Source: Soonwooa sp. (GTDB taxonomy: Bacteria; Bacteroidota; Bacteroidia; Flavobacteriales; Weeksellaceae). From it: a DNA stretch of 40,214 bases. Positions within the stretch are counted from its first letter, which is position 1; the number at the start of each line of letters is the position of its first letter. The stretch lies in the NCBI RefSeq assembly GCF_030151385.1, contig NZ_JASLDS010000050.1:1-40214 (forward strand). The letters are read 5' to 3'. A program made the position numbers and the translations under genes. Below, in pieces: positions 16,754-25,651 of this stretch. The notes beneath the pieces were generated by a model that saw nothing but the letters and a program-made list of their open reading frames with translations, did no database searches and was not told the origin of the DNA.

Positions 16754-18097
16754 ATGGCAAAAAACATAAAAGCAATCAAATGTCCTCAATGTGGCAGTAC
16801 AAAAGCAACCGAGCTAAAACCCGATTATTATCGTTGCAATAGTTGTGGTACAGAGTTTTTCCTCGATTCGGACGACATCAACATTAATCATAATTACAAC
16901 TATCCTAATAACAAACCGCAAGTAGACAGCAAAAAAGTCGGACTTATTTTTGGAGGTATGGTTATCTTATTTGTTATACTTCCCATATTTATTAATCTTT
17001 TTACAAGCTCGAAAAAAAATAGCTACGGCGCCTATTCTTCGTCTACAAAAGACAGCAAGGAAGCACAGTACAGCTGGAATAATTCTAGTGACGCATTGTT
17101 TGTTGACGCAAAAGGGGATCCTTACTTTGTGGTTGTTGGAAGTTTGTACGACGACGCTGCAGATTATCAAGAACGAGATGTAAAGAACGCTTACTTGGTA
17201 CTTTATGATGGGAAAACCTCAGAGAAAAAGATGGCGAAAGATCTTGGTAGCTTCAAATTTGAAAGCTCTAGCGATGTGGAATTGCGCATCTTCGACGACA
17301 AAAATCTATATTTCATTCTTAATAAAAAGAGAATTTTTAGGTTAAACGCAAAAGATCTTTCTGTTGAGGAACTTACAGATACTTATGTAAAAAATAACAA
17401 CGACATAAGTGTAGGTCTTGCAAAAGTTGAGTTTTTGTACAGCAATTATGGCTCAGGTTTTAATGTTGTTACAAACGATGGGCGCAATCTGGTATTTATG
17501 CCTTTTATCAATAAAACTTATGATAAGAATCAATCTTATAAGGCGGAAAATGCAAAGCTACCGCAACCAAACTTGGAAACGGCTTTTGCTTTCAGCTCGC
17601 CATCGACTGAATATCCGAACGAAAAATTAGAATTGGTAAAATATAAATACGAGTACCAAATGGGATATATGCGAGACAAACCACGCTTCGAGTGGCGAAA
17701 AGACTACGGTGGTTCGGGTATTTTTACAGACCGAGATCCTTACACCAAATATTTTGCTTATAAAGGTGACGGACGTTTGGTTTCGTTTATAGATTTAACA
17801 CCAGGCAGAACGTACTTTTCCCCAACCTTAGTAGCTTTCTCTACGACTGAAGTTTTGATTGGCATAAAACCAACGCCTGGCGAAGACGAAAAATATCAAT
17901 TGCAAATTCTAAATCCCGATAACGGAACAATTTTAAAAACAGTTGATTTGCCAACTAAATATCTAAAAGAAAATGGTTACATCTTAAAAGATGGCTATTT
18001 TTTTGAAGGTAATGATGCTTATTTTATTGATAAAAATGGAAAAATTGTAAATACAATAAAAGGAACATATGATTTAAAACTTAAAGATCTAAACTAA
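16754..18097 (+). CDS. Zinc-ribbon, single-pass membrane protein with beta-propeller-like C-terminal domain
   Basis: A protein of 447 aa. The N-terminal zinc ribbon has C10-X2-C13 and C28-X2-C31 (CPQCGS, CNSCG). A polar linker is followed by one membrane helix (about 62-83). The remaining ~360 residues alternate strands with 'YFVVVGSLYDD', 'LRIFDDKNLYFIL', 'RIFRLNAKDLSVEEL' and 'LQILNPDNGTILKTVDLP', which resembles a WD/PQQ-type propeller. With the ribbon cytoplasmic, the propeller would face the periplasm. It starts a six-gene co-directional block; the SPFH-like gene begins 14 bases after its stop. I know no named family for the whole architecture; sensing or scaffolding is a guess. Confidence 0.75.
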   Translation: MAKNIKAIKCPQCGSTKATELKPDYYRCNSCGTEFFLDSDDININHNYNYPNNKPQVDSKKVGLIFGGMVILFVILPIFINLFTSSKKNSYGAYSSSTKDSKEAQYSWNNSSDALFVDAKGDPYFVVVGSLYDDAADYQERDVKNAYLVLYDGKTSEKKMAKDLGSFKFESSSDVELRIFDDKNLYFILNKKRIFRLNAKDLSVEELTDTYVKNNNDISVGLAKVEFLYSNYGSGFNVVTNDGRNLVFMPFINKTYDKNQSYKAENAKLPQPNLETAFAFSSPSTEYPNEKLELVKYKYEYQMGYMRDKPRFEWRKDYGGSGIFTDRDPYTKYFAYKGDGRLVSFIDLTPGRTYFSPTLVAFSTTEVLIGIKPTPGEDEKYQLQILNPDNGTILKTVDLPTKYLKENGYILKDGYFFEGNDAYFIDKNGKIVNTIKGTYDLKLKDLN

Positions 18098-18110
18098 AAA
18101 AAATACAGAT

Positions 18111-19127
18111 ATGAGCATATTTAATATATTCAACGGACAGCTTTCCGAAGTTATCGAATGGAAAAACCAAGAAACTAATTTGCTTTGGTATAAATTCCCA
18201 TCAAATAACGACGAAATAAAAAATGCTAGCAAATTGATTGTTGCAGCAGGACAAGGTTGCGTTTTGGTCTACGAAGGAAAAATAGAAAACATCTTGGAAG
18301 ACGAAGGTATTTATAATTTGAAAACCGACAATCATCCATTTTTAACAACACTTTCGAGACTTCGCCAGAATTTTGAATCGGAGCACAAAGTTTATATTTA
18401 CTTTTATAGAAAAGCACAGATTCTAAATCAAAATTGGGGAACATCTAATCCTATAAAATATCTGGATCCAGAATATAAAATTCCTGTCGAGCTCGGACTT
18501 AACGGAACTTTCTCGTATGCAATCCAAAATGTGACACACTTTTATCAAAATATTGTTGCCAATAAAGAGAAAATCTATGCGAGCGATTTGCAGGATGTTA
18601 TCGTTAACAAAATTCCGCAAGAAATCATCAGTGTTATCGCTTCGCACAAATACAGTTTTATAGACATCGATTCGCAATTATCGAATCTTAGCACAGCTTT
18701 GTCGGAAGCAATCACAAATGATATCTCGGGATTGGGTTTACAATTGTTGGATTTTAAAATTTTAGGAACCAACTTCGATGACAAAACCGTTGAGCGAATT
18801 GGTTCAATTGCAGAAATTACCAGTCAGAATCGTGCTGCACAAGAAGCGGGATTATCTTATGTTGAATTAGAAAAGCTTCGTGCTTTGCGAGATGCCGCAC
18901 GTAACGAAGGTGGCATTGCAGGAATTGGAGCGCAATTGGGCGTAGGTATGGAAATCGGAAAGCAATTCGACACCAAAAAAGAAGAGCTTGTAAAAGACAC
19001 GACCGAAAATGTAAACGCTGACGATTTTGTTCAGAAACTTCAAAAGTTAAATCTTCTTTTAAAAGAGAATATTATCACTCAGGAAGAATTTGACAATCTT
19101 AAAAAACAAATCTTGTCCAATATTTAA
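18111..19127 (+). CDS. SPFH-like (YdjI/virion-core-like) protein with C-terminal SHOCT domain
   Basis: A protein of 338 aa. Residues ~10-220 follow the pattern of SPFH-like YdjI proteins ('SEVIEWKNQETNLLWYKFP', 'LIVAAGQGCVLVYEGKI', 'GTFSYAIQNVTHFYQNIV'). An Ala/Glu-rich helical stretch (~225-260), a Gly-rich segment and a C-terminal SHOCT-like helical hairpin (~304-338, 'LNLLLKENIITQEEFDNLKKQIL') follow. It has no signal or clear membrane helix, so it is probably a cytoplasmic or membrane-associated oligomer. SPFH proteins organise membrane patches, and SHOCT domains mediate oligomerisation. It is the second gene of the block after the zinc-ribbon protein. Assignment is by pattern, not alignment. 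Confidence 0.72.
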   Translation: MSIFNIFNGQLSEVIEWKNQETNLLWYKFPSNNDEIKNASKLIVAAGQGCVLVYEGKIENILEDEGIYNLKTDNHPFLTTLSRLRQNFESEHKVYIYFYRKAQILNQNWGTSNPIKYLDPEYKIPVELGLNGTFSYAIQNVTHFYQNIVANKEKIYASDLQDVIVNKIPQEIISVIASHKYSFIDIDSQLSNLSTALSEAITNDISGLGLQLLDFKILGTNFDDKTVERIGSIAEITSQNRAAQEAGLSYVELEKLRALRDAARNEGGIAGIGAQLGVGMEIGKQFDTKKEELVKDTTENVNADDFVQKLQKLNLLLKENIITQEEFDNLKKQILSNI

Positions 19128-19138
19128 AACCGAAAATT

Positions 19139-19375
19139 ATGAAATACCTTATCGGAATTTTTGTAACAGCAATTGTTCTGTTTGCATCGACTTTTTTCTT
19201 ACTTCGCGTTTGGGGCATCGAAATGTTATCACCAGAATACACCACCAAACTTTTGTATTCTTTAGCGATTATCGTTGTGACCGCAATTATTATTGTTGCT
19301 ATTATTTTAGCTTTTTCGCATAACACAAGAGGATACGATAAAAACGGAAGCGGCATTGCACAGAAAAAACTGTAG
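19139..19375 (+). CDS. Small two-helix membrane protein
   Basis: A protein of 78 aa with two predicted membrane helices (about 3-25 and 37-61), a short connecting loop, and a polar tail 'SHNTRGYDKNGSGIAQKKL'. It begins 12 bases after the SPFH-like gene, and its stop is 1 base before the next ATG, so it sits firmly in the operon. Family unknown. Its position suggests a membrane partner of the SPFH-like protein, but this is inference. Confidence 0.65.
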   Translation: MKYLIGIFVTAIVLFASTFFLLRVWGIEMLSPEYTTKLLYSLAIIVVTAIIIVAIILAFSHNTRGYDKNGSGIAQKKL

Positions 19376-19376
19376 C

Positions 19377-20615
19377 ATGAAAAAATACTTTTTAGTTTGT
19401 TTCATTTTAACCTTGCTTTTTCCACAAGAAATAGCATCACAAAATCTTGAAAAAAAACTTGAAAATACTTATTGGCATCTTTACCTAACACAAGGCAATG
19501 CGGATACATCTTTTTTTGAACCGATAAAAGAACAACCAAAACCAAATGCAAATTATCAGTATCTGAAGTTTGAAAAAAATGGAAAGTACGTTCAACATAT
19601 TCAATATGGAGAAGATTGTATTGGTGATTTGAGTGGGACTTACAAAATCGAAAAATCAAAAATAACATTTACAGTTCTTCAAAATACCATTTCAAACACT
19701 TGTAAAGAAAGACAAAATTTAGGCTTTACAACACGCTCAATTGTTCTTAAAAACAATACGCTTTATCTAACACCTCAAAAAGTTTGGTATGACCAAGCAC
19801 CTCAAAAAAAAGGCGATACGATTATCCTAAACAAAGAACAAGTCGATTATTTTGACCAAGAAAAGGATGGCAGGGTTAAAGCAACTGATGCAAGTCGGAT
19901 TCCGTTTGATGATGGACTTTACAAACTTGTTGATGATGGTAAAAGTAAAAAACTAGTTATTTTCAGAGCCAAAAACGGATATGTTGATGGTGAATTTATT
20001 GCTAAAACCGATTCTAAAGGCTTTCGAAATTTATATACCGAAGGCAATTTAGTTTCCGAAAAACGATATACAAATGATGTTCTTTTTTATGAAAAATCAA
20101 TTCGTAATGATGTTAAAAAAGATGCCACAGGTCATTATAAAATTACGATAACACAAATAGAAACTAATAAAAGTCGTAATCGTAAAGATTCGACTATCAC
20201 CGTTTATGATAACCAAAAACCTGTTGGTAAACTTCGATACGAAAACGATAAACTTATTTCTGAAATGGATTTCAAAAATGATATCTTCAAAAAATACCGT
20301 TCCAATGGCGCTCTTTCGGAAATGCAACATGACGGAACGACAATTACATATGATTATGATGGTGGAGAAGTATCGAAAGAAATCTATAAAAAAGATAGTT
20401 ACGAACTTTATAGTTACGGCAAATTAACAACGAAAAAAATCTTTGATAAAGACAAAACAACGATTACAAACTTTGATTCCAAAGGAAATATCGTAAACAC
20501 AGAAGTTGCTAAAAACACAGGCAGAATACCAACTGTAGAAGAAGCCGAACCCAACCGAACTTTACCTGAGCTTTCGCAAGAAAAATTCGAGTATTATAAG
20601 AAGCTAGCAAACTAA
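19377..20615 (+). CDS. Secreted protein of unknown function with MORN-like C-terminal repeats
   Basis: A protein of 412 aa. The frame opens at 19356, but the ATG at 19377 gives a signal peptide (MKKYFLVCFILTLLFPQEIASQ), so that start was chosen. Residues ~25-125 resemble a lipocalin-like 'TYWHLYL...YLKFEKNGKYVQ...GDLSGTYKIEKSKITFTV' domain that may bind a ligand. The C-terminal part has short repeated turns such as 'GKLRYENDKLISEMDFKND', 'YRSNGALSEMQHDG' and 'FDSKGNIVNTE', like MORN-variant repeats. It has neither a lipobox nor a T9SS sorting domain, so a periplasmic location is likely. It is the fourth gene of the block. Function not recognised. Confidence 0.7.
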   Translation: MKKYFLVCFILTLLFPQEIASQNLEKKLENTYWHLYLTQGNADTSFFEPIKEQPKPNANYQYLKFEKNGKYVQHIQYGEDCIGDLSGTYKIEKSKITFTVLQNTISNTCKERQNLGFTTRSIVLKNNTLYLTPQKVWYDQAPQKKGDTIILNKEQVDYFDQEKDGRVKATDASRIPFDDGLYKLVDDGKSKKLVIFRAKNGYVDGEFIAKTDSKGFRNLYTEGNLVSEKRYTNDVLFYEKSIRNDVKKDATGHYKITITQIETNKSRNRKDSTITVYDNQKPVGKLRYENDKLISEMDFKNDIFKKYRSNGALSEMQHDGTTITYDYDGGEVSKEIYKKDSYELYSYGKLTTKKIFDKDKTTITNFDSKGNIVNTEVAKNTGRIPTVEEAEPNRTLPELSQEKFEYYKKLAN

Positions 20616-20640
20616 TACTGCGACCAAACCCAAAACACTA

Positions 20641-20925
20641 ATGAAAGATAATCCTTTTATAACAACATTTTTACTCATTTGTATCGAGATTGGCGTATTG
20701 TATTATCTCACGTATACCAATTCATTACTATTTAAAAAAGAAGGTGTTTTCATGGGAATATTTTTTAGCGTTCCTATCATCTCGTTGGGCATTAGTTTGA
20801 TATTAGAAAACAATCGGTATCAAAAAAGCTTTAGAAGATTCAGTATATTTTTAATAATAGTTGCAACTATTGCTTTTGCAATTATAAGTTATCTAGGTGC
20901 TTTAGGACGTGCTTATCAACATTAA
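20641..20925 (+). CDS. Small three-helix membrane protein
   Basis: A protein of 94 aa with about three hydrophobic helices (8-26, 37-57, 67-88) separated by short basic loops (LENNRYQKSFRR), which suggests an integral membrane protein. It lies 25 bases after the previous gene and 11 bases before the next in the same direction. No family recognised. Confidence 0.62.
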   Translation: MKDNPFITTFLLICIEIGVLYYLTYTNSLLFKKEGVFMGIFFSVPIISLGISLILENNRYQKSFRRFSIFLIIVATIAFAIISYLGALGRAYQH

Positions 20926-20936
20926 TAATTAGGAAT

Positions 20937-21944
20937 ATGAAGACTTCAAAACTAGATTATTTCAACATATTTTTAGCGATAGCATTAGGTTTTATTTTAA
21001 TACTAAATCTCATGGTTCGTTACAAAAATAAAGAGCAAGACAAACTCCTTTGGGGAGCCTATATCCTTAGTAGCAATGCTGATTCTTCAAAAGATGATGT
21101 CAATGCAATCAAAATTATTGACGCCTCCTTTTCTAACCGTTTTGACAAGTCTCAAAAAAGCCTCAATTACGATTCCAAAAAGGAAGCTGGTGAGATTGTA
21201 AACACCGTTGATAGTGTTAAAATTAAATTTTCGACCTATAATGAAGATTTACTTCCCGACTCGCTTAGTGTAAGATTCTTTTCTGGAAACGAACGTAAAT
21301 TTTATCAACTTACAACAAAATTACCTTACGAAAAAATTCGAAAATTAGTCCTAAGAAATAAGCAAAATCCTGCTTTCTTCATTGAAATTCAAAATAAAGG
21401 AAAAGTTTTGCTTAAATTAAATCAGGCTAAGAATGACAATCTAAATTATGCTACAATTGCTTCCTTTAATGCCAAAGAAACGACAGGTACTATCGACGAA
21501 TTGGTTAATAAAGAATCCCTTGATGGTCACTATAATGATTATGATGGTGTAACAAAAATTTCCGACTTTGGAGAACTTATAAGCAATAAATATTGGTGGA
21601 TTGCTCAGATCGAAAAAGTTAATCCCGAAGATAAAATCACAAGTTTCTATGCTATTTCTCATGCTGAATATAGTATAGATGATCTTCAAGATGACAGCAA
21701 ACCAGCACTTCGAAGCATTCCCAAAGAATTTTATATCGATTGGAAAAACAATCGAAAATACTCCGTTGTATACGAATTGAATTCACAAGAAGTCTTGGAC
21801 GCTTTTCGAAAACTAAATCAACTTAACAGTCCTTATCCGATTATGATTAAGTTTAGGATTGATGATAATGATTTTACGCGTTGCTACATTTCTCGCGGCG
21901 ATACTTCCATCGAATTAAAAGATCTATATCCGAGCAAGCCTTAG
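20937..21944 (+). CDS. Membrane-anchored protein of unknown function, last gene of the SPFH block
   Basis: A protein of 335 aa. One N-terminal membrane helix (about 9-28, 'FNIFLAIALGFILILNLMV') is followed by a positively charged stretch and a ~300-residue soluble domain with mixed alpha/beta character, presumably periplasmic. No catalytic motif was seen. The gene starts 11 bases after the small membrane gene and is the end of the six-gene run; the next gene converges. A role with the other block proteins is inferred from co-orientation only. Confidence 0.65.
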   Translation: MKTSKLDYFNIFLAIALGFILILNLMVRYKNKEQDKLLWGAYILSSNADSSKDDVNAIKIIDASFSNRFDKSQKSLNYDSKKEAGEIVNTVDSVKIKFSTYNEDLLPDSLSVRFFSGNERKFYQLTTKLPYEKIRKLVLRNKQNPAFFIEIQNKGKVLLKLNQAKNDNLNYATIASFNAKETTGTIDELVNKESLDGHYNDYDGVTKISDFGELISNKYWWIAQIEKVNPEDKITSFYAISHAEYSIDDLQDDSKPALRSIPKEFYIDWKNNRKYSVVYELNSQEVLDAFRKLNQLNSPYPIMIKFRIDDNDFTRCYISRGDTSIELKDLYPSKP

Positions 21945-21961
21945 ATTTAACTGTAAAAAAC

Positions 21962-21990
21962 AAAAAACCGACTTCATTACAAAGTCGGCT
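21962..21990 (-). terminator. Terminator of the third T9SS/GEVED gene
   Basis: Stem CCGACTT/AAGTCGG (21968-21974 and 21982-21988), extended by flanking A-T pairing, followed on the minus strand by a T-run (GGTTTTTTG). Its stem resembles the terminators at 23812 and 25605. Confidence 0.75.
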
Positions 21991-22017
21991 TACTACAATA
22001 AACAAAACTCAAATGAG

Positions 22018-23598
22018 TTATTCTTTAATAACCTTAGTGGTTGTTGACGATCCGTCTTTTAGTTTAATTGTTACAAAATAGATTCCTTTATTAAGTTCAC
22101 CCAAATGTAGCTCAGATGCTGCCGCTAGAGACTTAACTGTTCTTCCCAATGTATCAGTTACCAAAATTGAAGTAACATCTTTAACATCCGAAATCTTCAG
22201 AACCTCCGTGAAAGGATTTGGATATACTGCTGCAAAGCTTTTGTTTGTTTCTACAGTTGCCAAATCACTTTGTACTGTAACTGTATAATCTTCTGCTTGT
22301 CCGTAGGTTTGATCATCACAAGGATTTAGTTCTTTGCCTGTGTCTGTTGTAGATGCATTAAAATTGTATTTAATACGCATTCTTGTATCTCCCAACTTGG
22401 CTGTTGCTGGTACTTTTATATTTTTATTAATTGTAATTGTAGAACCCACACCTCCAGCAAAATCAGAAGCAGCGAAATAAGACTCACCAGCATCTAAGAA
22501 AGATCCATTTTGATTCCAATCGATATACACTGTGTAGCCAAATCGGTTAGTCCCCTCACCTGTTCCTGTGATGCTAATCGGATAGGTAGTATCTCTCTTT
22601 ACAGTTGCTTTCTTATCTAAGAAAAATTCATGAGCAGATGATCCATTTACAGTTGCATTTGAGCTATTATTAATTCCTGCAAAATTCACATTAGAAATTG
22701 GATAAACGATTTCACCAATCACTGGTCCACAATATGGCAAAGCTTGGTTAGCACCTGTTGTAAAACTCGTTTCTTTACAAGTAGGCGTCATTCCCGAAGT
22801 GTTATATGAACTTACAGAAGCGTAAATCTTAGTATTTGGTGGTAATTTCGTAGTCTTACCAACATTAAAATAATTTGCAAATGTCGATTCTGACAAAAGA
22901 TTATCACTACCATGTGTCGTACCTAGAGTAAGATAATACCCAATTGTCCCTTGTGTTGCTGGCCAAGAAAGAGTAGGTCTTATTGATACATTGGTTGCTC
23001 CATCTGTAGGAACATTAACCGTTGTACATGCAGGAGCATCGGTTGTATCTTGCAAGATGTAAAAGGTATCTAAAAATGCCATCACACTAACTCCTGCACC
23101 TTCGTCAGCAACAACTCTAACTCTAATTTTAAGATTATTTCCAAAGCTTGCATCTGGTGTTATAGTCCCATCCACAGCAGTACATCCGTCACCATTCGGA
23201 TCCAATCTGTAAGTAGAAATATTTTTATAGGTTATTCCATTATCTGTACTGTAATCAAGCGTTGCAGTCCCATCCATCACTGTTGCACCTGTATTATCTC
23301 CAGGAAAAGTAAGTAGTGATATTGAAACATAGATGGGCAATCCATTAGAAGTAACATTTGCTGGCTTGGTATAGATTAGATCCATTGTTCTGTTCTGAGT
23401 CGAAGTACCTTTTAGCAAAGCCCCCACAGCTTTATCACCATCACAAGAATGTGGATTAATAGTATAGACATCAGGATTAATACCCCCTGTTAAAGAGTAG
23501 GCAGAGCTAATGCTTCCTTCAAAACTTTCAATTGCTACTATCTGTGCACTTGCAAAATAAGAAGCTAACGCAAAGCACGAAAGTAAAATTTTCTTCAT
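22018..23598 (-). CDS. Secreted T9SS cargo protein with FN3-like and GEVED domains
   Basis: A protein of 526 aa. The signal peptide is residues 1-19 (MKKILLSCFALASYFASAQ). The N-terminal ~170 residues differ from the two upstream paralogues. An Ig/FN3-like module follows ('CTTVNVPTDGATNVSIRPTLSWP', about 185-280), then a GEVED-type module ('YTVYIDWNQNGSFLDAGE ... YGQAEDYTVTV'). The C-terminal type A sorting domain has 'VYPNPF', 'LKISDVKDVTSILVTDTLGRTVK' and 'LNKGIYFVTIKLKDG'. It should leave the cell by Sec plus type IX secretion and be surface-attached or released. No catalytic residues were seen; adhesion or binding is the likely role. Confidence 0.85.
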   Translation of the reverse strand: MKKILLSCFALASYFASAQIVAIESFEGSISSAYSLTGGINPDVYTINPHSCDGDKAVGALLKGTSTQNRTMDLIYTKPANVTSNGLPIYVSISLLTFPGDNTGATVMDGTATLDYSTDNGITYKNISTYRLDPNGDGCTAVDGTITPDASFGNNLKIRVRVVADEGAGVSVMAFLDTFYILQDTTDAPACTTVNVPTDGATNVSIRPTLSWPATQGTIGYYLTLGTTHGSDNLLSESTFANYFNVGKTTKLPPNTKIYASVSSYNTSGMTPTCKETSFTTGANQALPYCGPVIGEIVYPISNVNFAGINNSSNATVNGSSAHEFFLDKKATVKRDTTYPISITGTGEGTNRFGYTVYIDWNQNGSFLDAGESYFAASDFAGGVGSTITINKNIKVPATAKLGDTRMRIKYNFNASTTDTGKELNPCDDQTYGQAEDYTVTVQSDLATVETNKSFAAVYPNPFTEVLKISDVKDVTSILVTDTLGRTVKSLAAASELHLGELNKGIYFVTIKLKDGSSTTTKVIKE

Positions 23599-23622
23599 TT
23601 TTCAATATTTAGTTAATTACGA

Positions 23623-23653
23623 CAAAACTAAAAAAATATCCAAACAATACAAA
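23623..23653 (-). promoter_or_regulatory. Promoter of the 22018-23598 gene
   Basis: On the minus strand, -33 TTTG (23650-23653), N19, and -7 TAGTTTTG (23623-23630), an exact Bacteroidetes match 25 bases upstream of the start codon. Confidence 0.7.
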
Positions 23654-23807
23654 TATTTTAAATAAAATTTTCAAAATATTTACAAAATCACCAATCAAAA
23701 ACCTAAAAACAATTAGATTACAATAAAATTGTTAGTTTTCAACAAAACAGTAACACATTACATACAAATAAAAATATAAACACCAACAAGACAATCAGTG
23801 TAAAAAT

Positions 23808-23838
23808 AAAAAAGCCGACCTCTTTCGAGGTCGGCTTG
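23808..23838 (-). terminator. Terminator of the second T9SS/GEVED gene
   Basis: An 11-bp perfect stem AAGCCGACCTC/GAGGTCGGCTT (23812-23822 and 23827-23837) with a 4-nt TTTC loop, followed by TTTTATTTTTA on the minus strand. Confidence 0.88.
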
Positions 23839-23857
23839 TATTTAGAAACTAATTAGA

Positions 23858-25435
23858 TTAGTCTTTAATTACTTTGTTAGCAGTTGATGTACCATCGTTC
23901 ATTTTGATAGTTACAATGTAAACACCTTTCTTAAGCTCACCTAAGTGTAATTCTTCAGCAGCAGCTAATGTCTTAACTGTTCTACCAGAAAGATCAGTAA
24001 CGATAACTGAATTTACATTCTTAACATCAGAGATTTTTAATACATCTTTGAATGGATTAGGATATACAGATACTTTAGACTTATTAATATCGTTAACAGC
24101 TAAGTTTCCGAAGTTTAAAGTATAGTCTTCAGCTTGTCCGTTACCCATTTCGCTACATGCAGTTGCTAAAGCTGGGTGCATTGCAGTAGAAGATCCAGAC
24201 ATGAAGTTATACTTAACTCTCATAGTTTTAAGACCTGGAGCAGTTCCTGGAGGTACAGTAATATTACCTGTTAATGTAACTGGGTTATCAGCAACACCTG
24301 TTTTAAGAATTTTAGTTGCCATTGTATTGAAATACTGCTCACCAGCATCATCAAAATCACCATCATTATTCCAGTCAATAAATACTGCAGTTGCCCAACC
24401 ATTTGAAGGGTTACCATTTGTTACACCTTGTACTGTAATTGGCAATGTTGTAGCAGTAGCAGGAATATCAATTACTGTACTTCTGAAATCTTCGTAAGGA
24501 GAAACAGTTCCTGATTGAGAAGGCGAAGTCTTTGTTGTTCCAGAGAATGTCATTGAAGAAATCGGGAATACAGCTCCCGGTTGATTAGTTGTCAATGGAC
24601 CACAAACATTAATACTAGAGTTAGTAGAGAATGTTATTTCTTGGCATCCTGTTGCAGCTCCCACTGGGTTAACAGGCGTAACTTTTGCATAATATGTTTT
24701 ATTAGGCAATAATGAAACGTTAGCTGTAGTATTAGCAGCAGATACAGTAGCATTGTAAACATCTGTACCACCTGAAGTTGTACCAATAGTTACTTTGTAT
24801 GACGCTGTGTTTGGCGCTGCTGTCCACTTAATAGTATTTGTTCCTGCTGGTATAGTTGATCCAGCTGTAGGCAATGTAAATGTAGTACAGTTAGGTACTG
24901 TAGTTGGCACATCTTGTACGATCTTAATATCATCTACATAGAAGTTACCTGTACCTGATGCTCTAGTCACCCATACACCAACACCATTTTCAGCGTCTGG
25001 TGCTAGCACTCCACCAGGAATAGTAGCAGAAACCGTTGTACAAGATGTCATAGCATCCGTAGTTAAATTAATTGGATCTCCAACATATGCAACATTCCAT
25101 GATCCGCTATTCTGATCTTTCACCATATATGCTATACGTGCAGTACCAACAAGACCAGCAGACTTTTTGTAGCTAAAACTTAAAGTACCACCCATTCCGT
25201 TACTAATCTGTCCTGTAGTGTCCATCTGCACCATCCAACCTGTTTGTGGCGTTGTAGCAGATAAAGCTAACTGCCCACCATAACTTCCATTACAAGCAGC
25301 AGCAGCAGTAACTGTACCACCCCCAAATTGTCCATAATATCCATCTGCAGCATCTTCAAATGTTCCAGTGAAATTGTACTGAGCATTTGCTCCGATACCT
25401 AATGCCAATAGGCAAGGAAATAGAATTTTTTTCAT
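23858..25435 (-). CDS. Secreted T9SS cargo protein with carbohydrate-binding-like N-terminus and GEVED domain
   Basis: A protein of 525 aa. The signal peptide is MKKILFPCLLALGIGANAQ. The N-terminal ~170 residues ('FTGTFEDAADGYYGQFGGGTVTA', 'YYAKV') look like a beta-sandwich binding module and closely match the 25652 gene. An FN3-like module follows ('CTTFTLPTAGSTIPAGTNTIKW'), then a GEVED-type module ('AVFIDWNNDGDFDDAGEQYF ... GNGQAEDYTLNF') and a C-terminal type A sorting domain ('VSVYPNPFKDVLKISDV', 'LKKGVYIVTIKMNDG'). It is probably a surface adhesin or glycan binder; no enzyme motif is visible. Confidence 0.85.
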   Translation of the reverse strand: MKKILFPCLLALGIGANAQYNFTGTFEDAADGYYGQFGGGTVTAAAACNGSYGGQLALSATTPQTGWMVQMDTTGQISNGMGGTLSFSYKKSAGLVGTARIAYMVKDQNSGSWNVAYVGDPINLTTDAMTSCTTVSATIPGGVLAPDAENGVGVWVTRASGTGNFYVDDIKIVQDVPTTVPNCTTFTLPTAGSTIPAGTNTIKWTAAPNTASYKVTIGTTSGGTDVYNATVSAANTTANVSLLPNKTYYAKVTPVNPVGAATGCQEITFSTNSSINVCGPLTTNQPGAVFPISSMTFSGTTKTSPSQSGTVSPYEDFRSTVIDIPATATTLPITVQGVTNGNPSNGWATAVFIDWNNDGDFDDAGEQYFNTMATKILKTGVADNPVTLTGNITVPPGTAPGLKTMRVKYNFMSGSSTAMHPALATACSEMGNGQAEDYTLNFGNLAVNDINKSKVSVYPNPFKDVLKISDVKNVNSVIVTDLSGRTVKTLAAAEELHLGELKKGVYIVTIKMNDGTSTANKVIKD

Positions 25436-25461
25436 ATCAATAATAATATTTATCAGTTCAA

Positions 25462-25492
25462 CAAAACTAAATATTTAATTTCAATCGAGCAA
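25462..25492 (-). promoter_or_regulatory. Promoter of the 23858-25435 gene
   Basis: On the minus strand, TTG (25490-25492), N20, and -7 TAGTTTTG (25462-25469), located 27 bases upstream of the start. The -7 is identical to the one at 23623. Confidence 0.62.
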
Positions 25493-25599
25493 GTTTTATT
25501 TAAAAAGTTTTTCGATTCCACAGAAGAAATACAAATAATACTTAATATAGATAATACAGACATACATTTTCAATTGCCAAAAATTAAATATTTTTCACA

Positions 25600-25630
25600 A
25601 AAAAAAGCCGACTTCCTAGGAAGTCGGCTT
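25600..25630 (-). terminator. Terminator of the first T9SS/GEVED gene
   Basis: A 10-bp perfect stem AAGCCGACTT/AAGTCGGCTT (25605-25614 and 25621-25630) around CCTAGG; the loop is itself palindromic. A long T-run follows on the minus strand. Confidence 0.88.
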
Positions 25631-25651
25631 ATAATTAATATTCTAAAAAAA

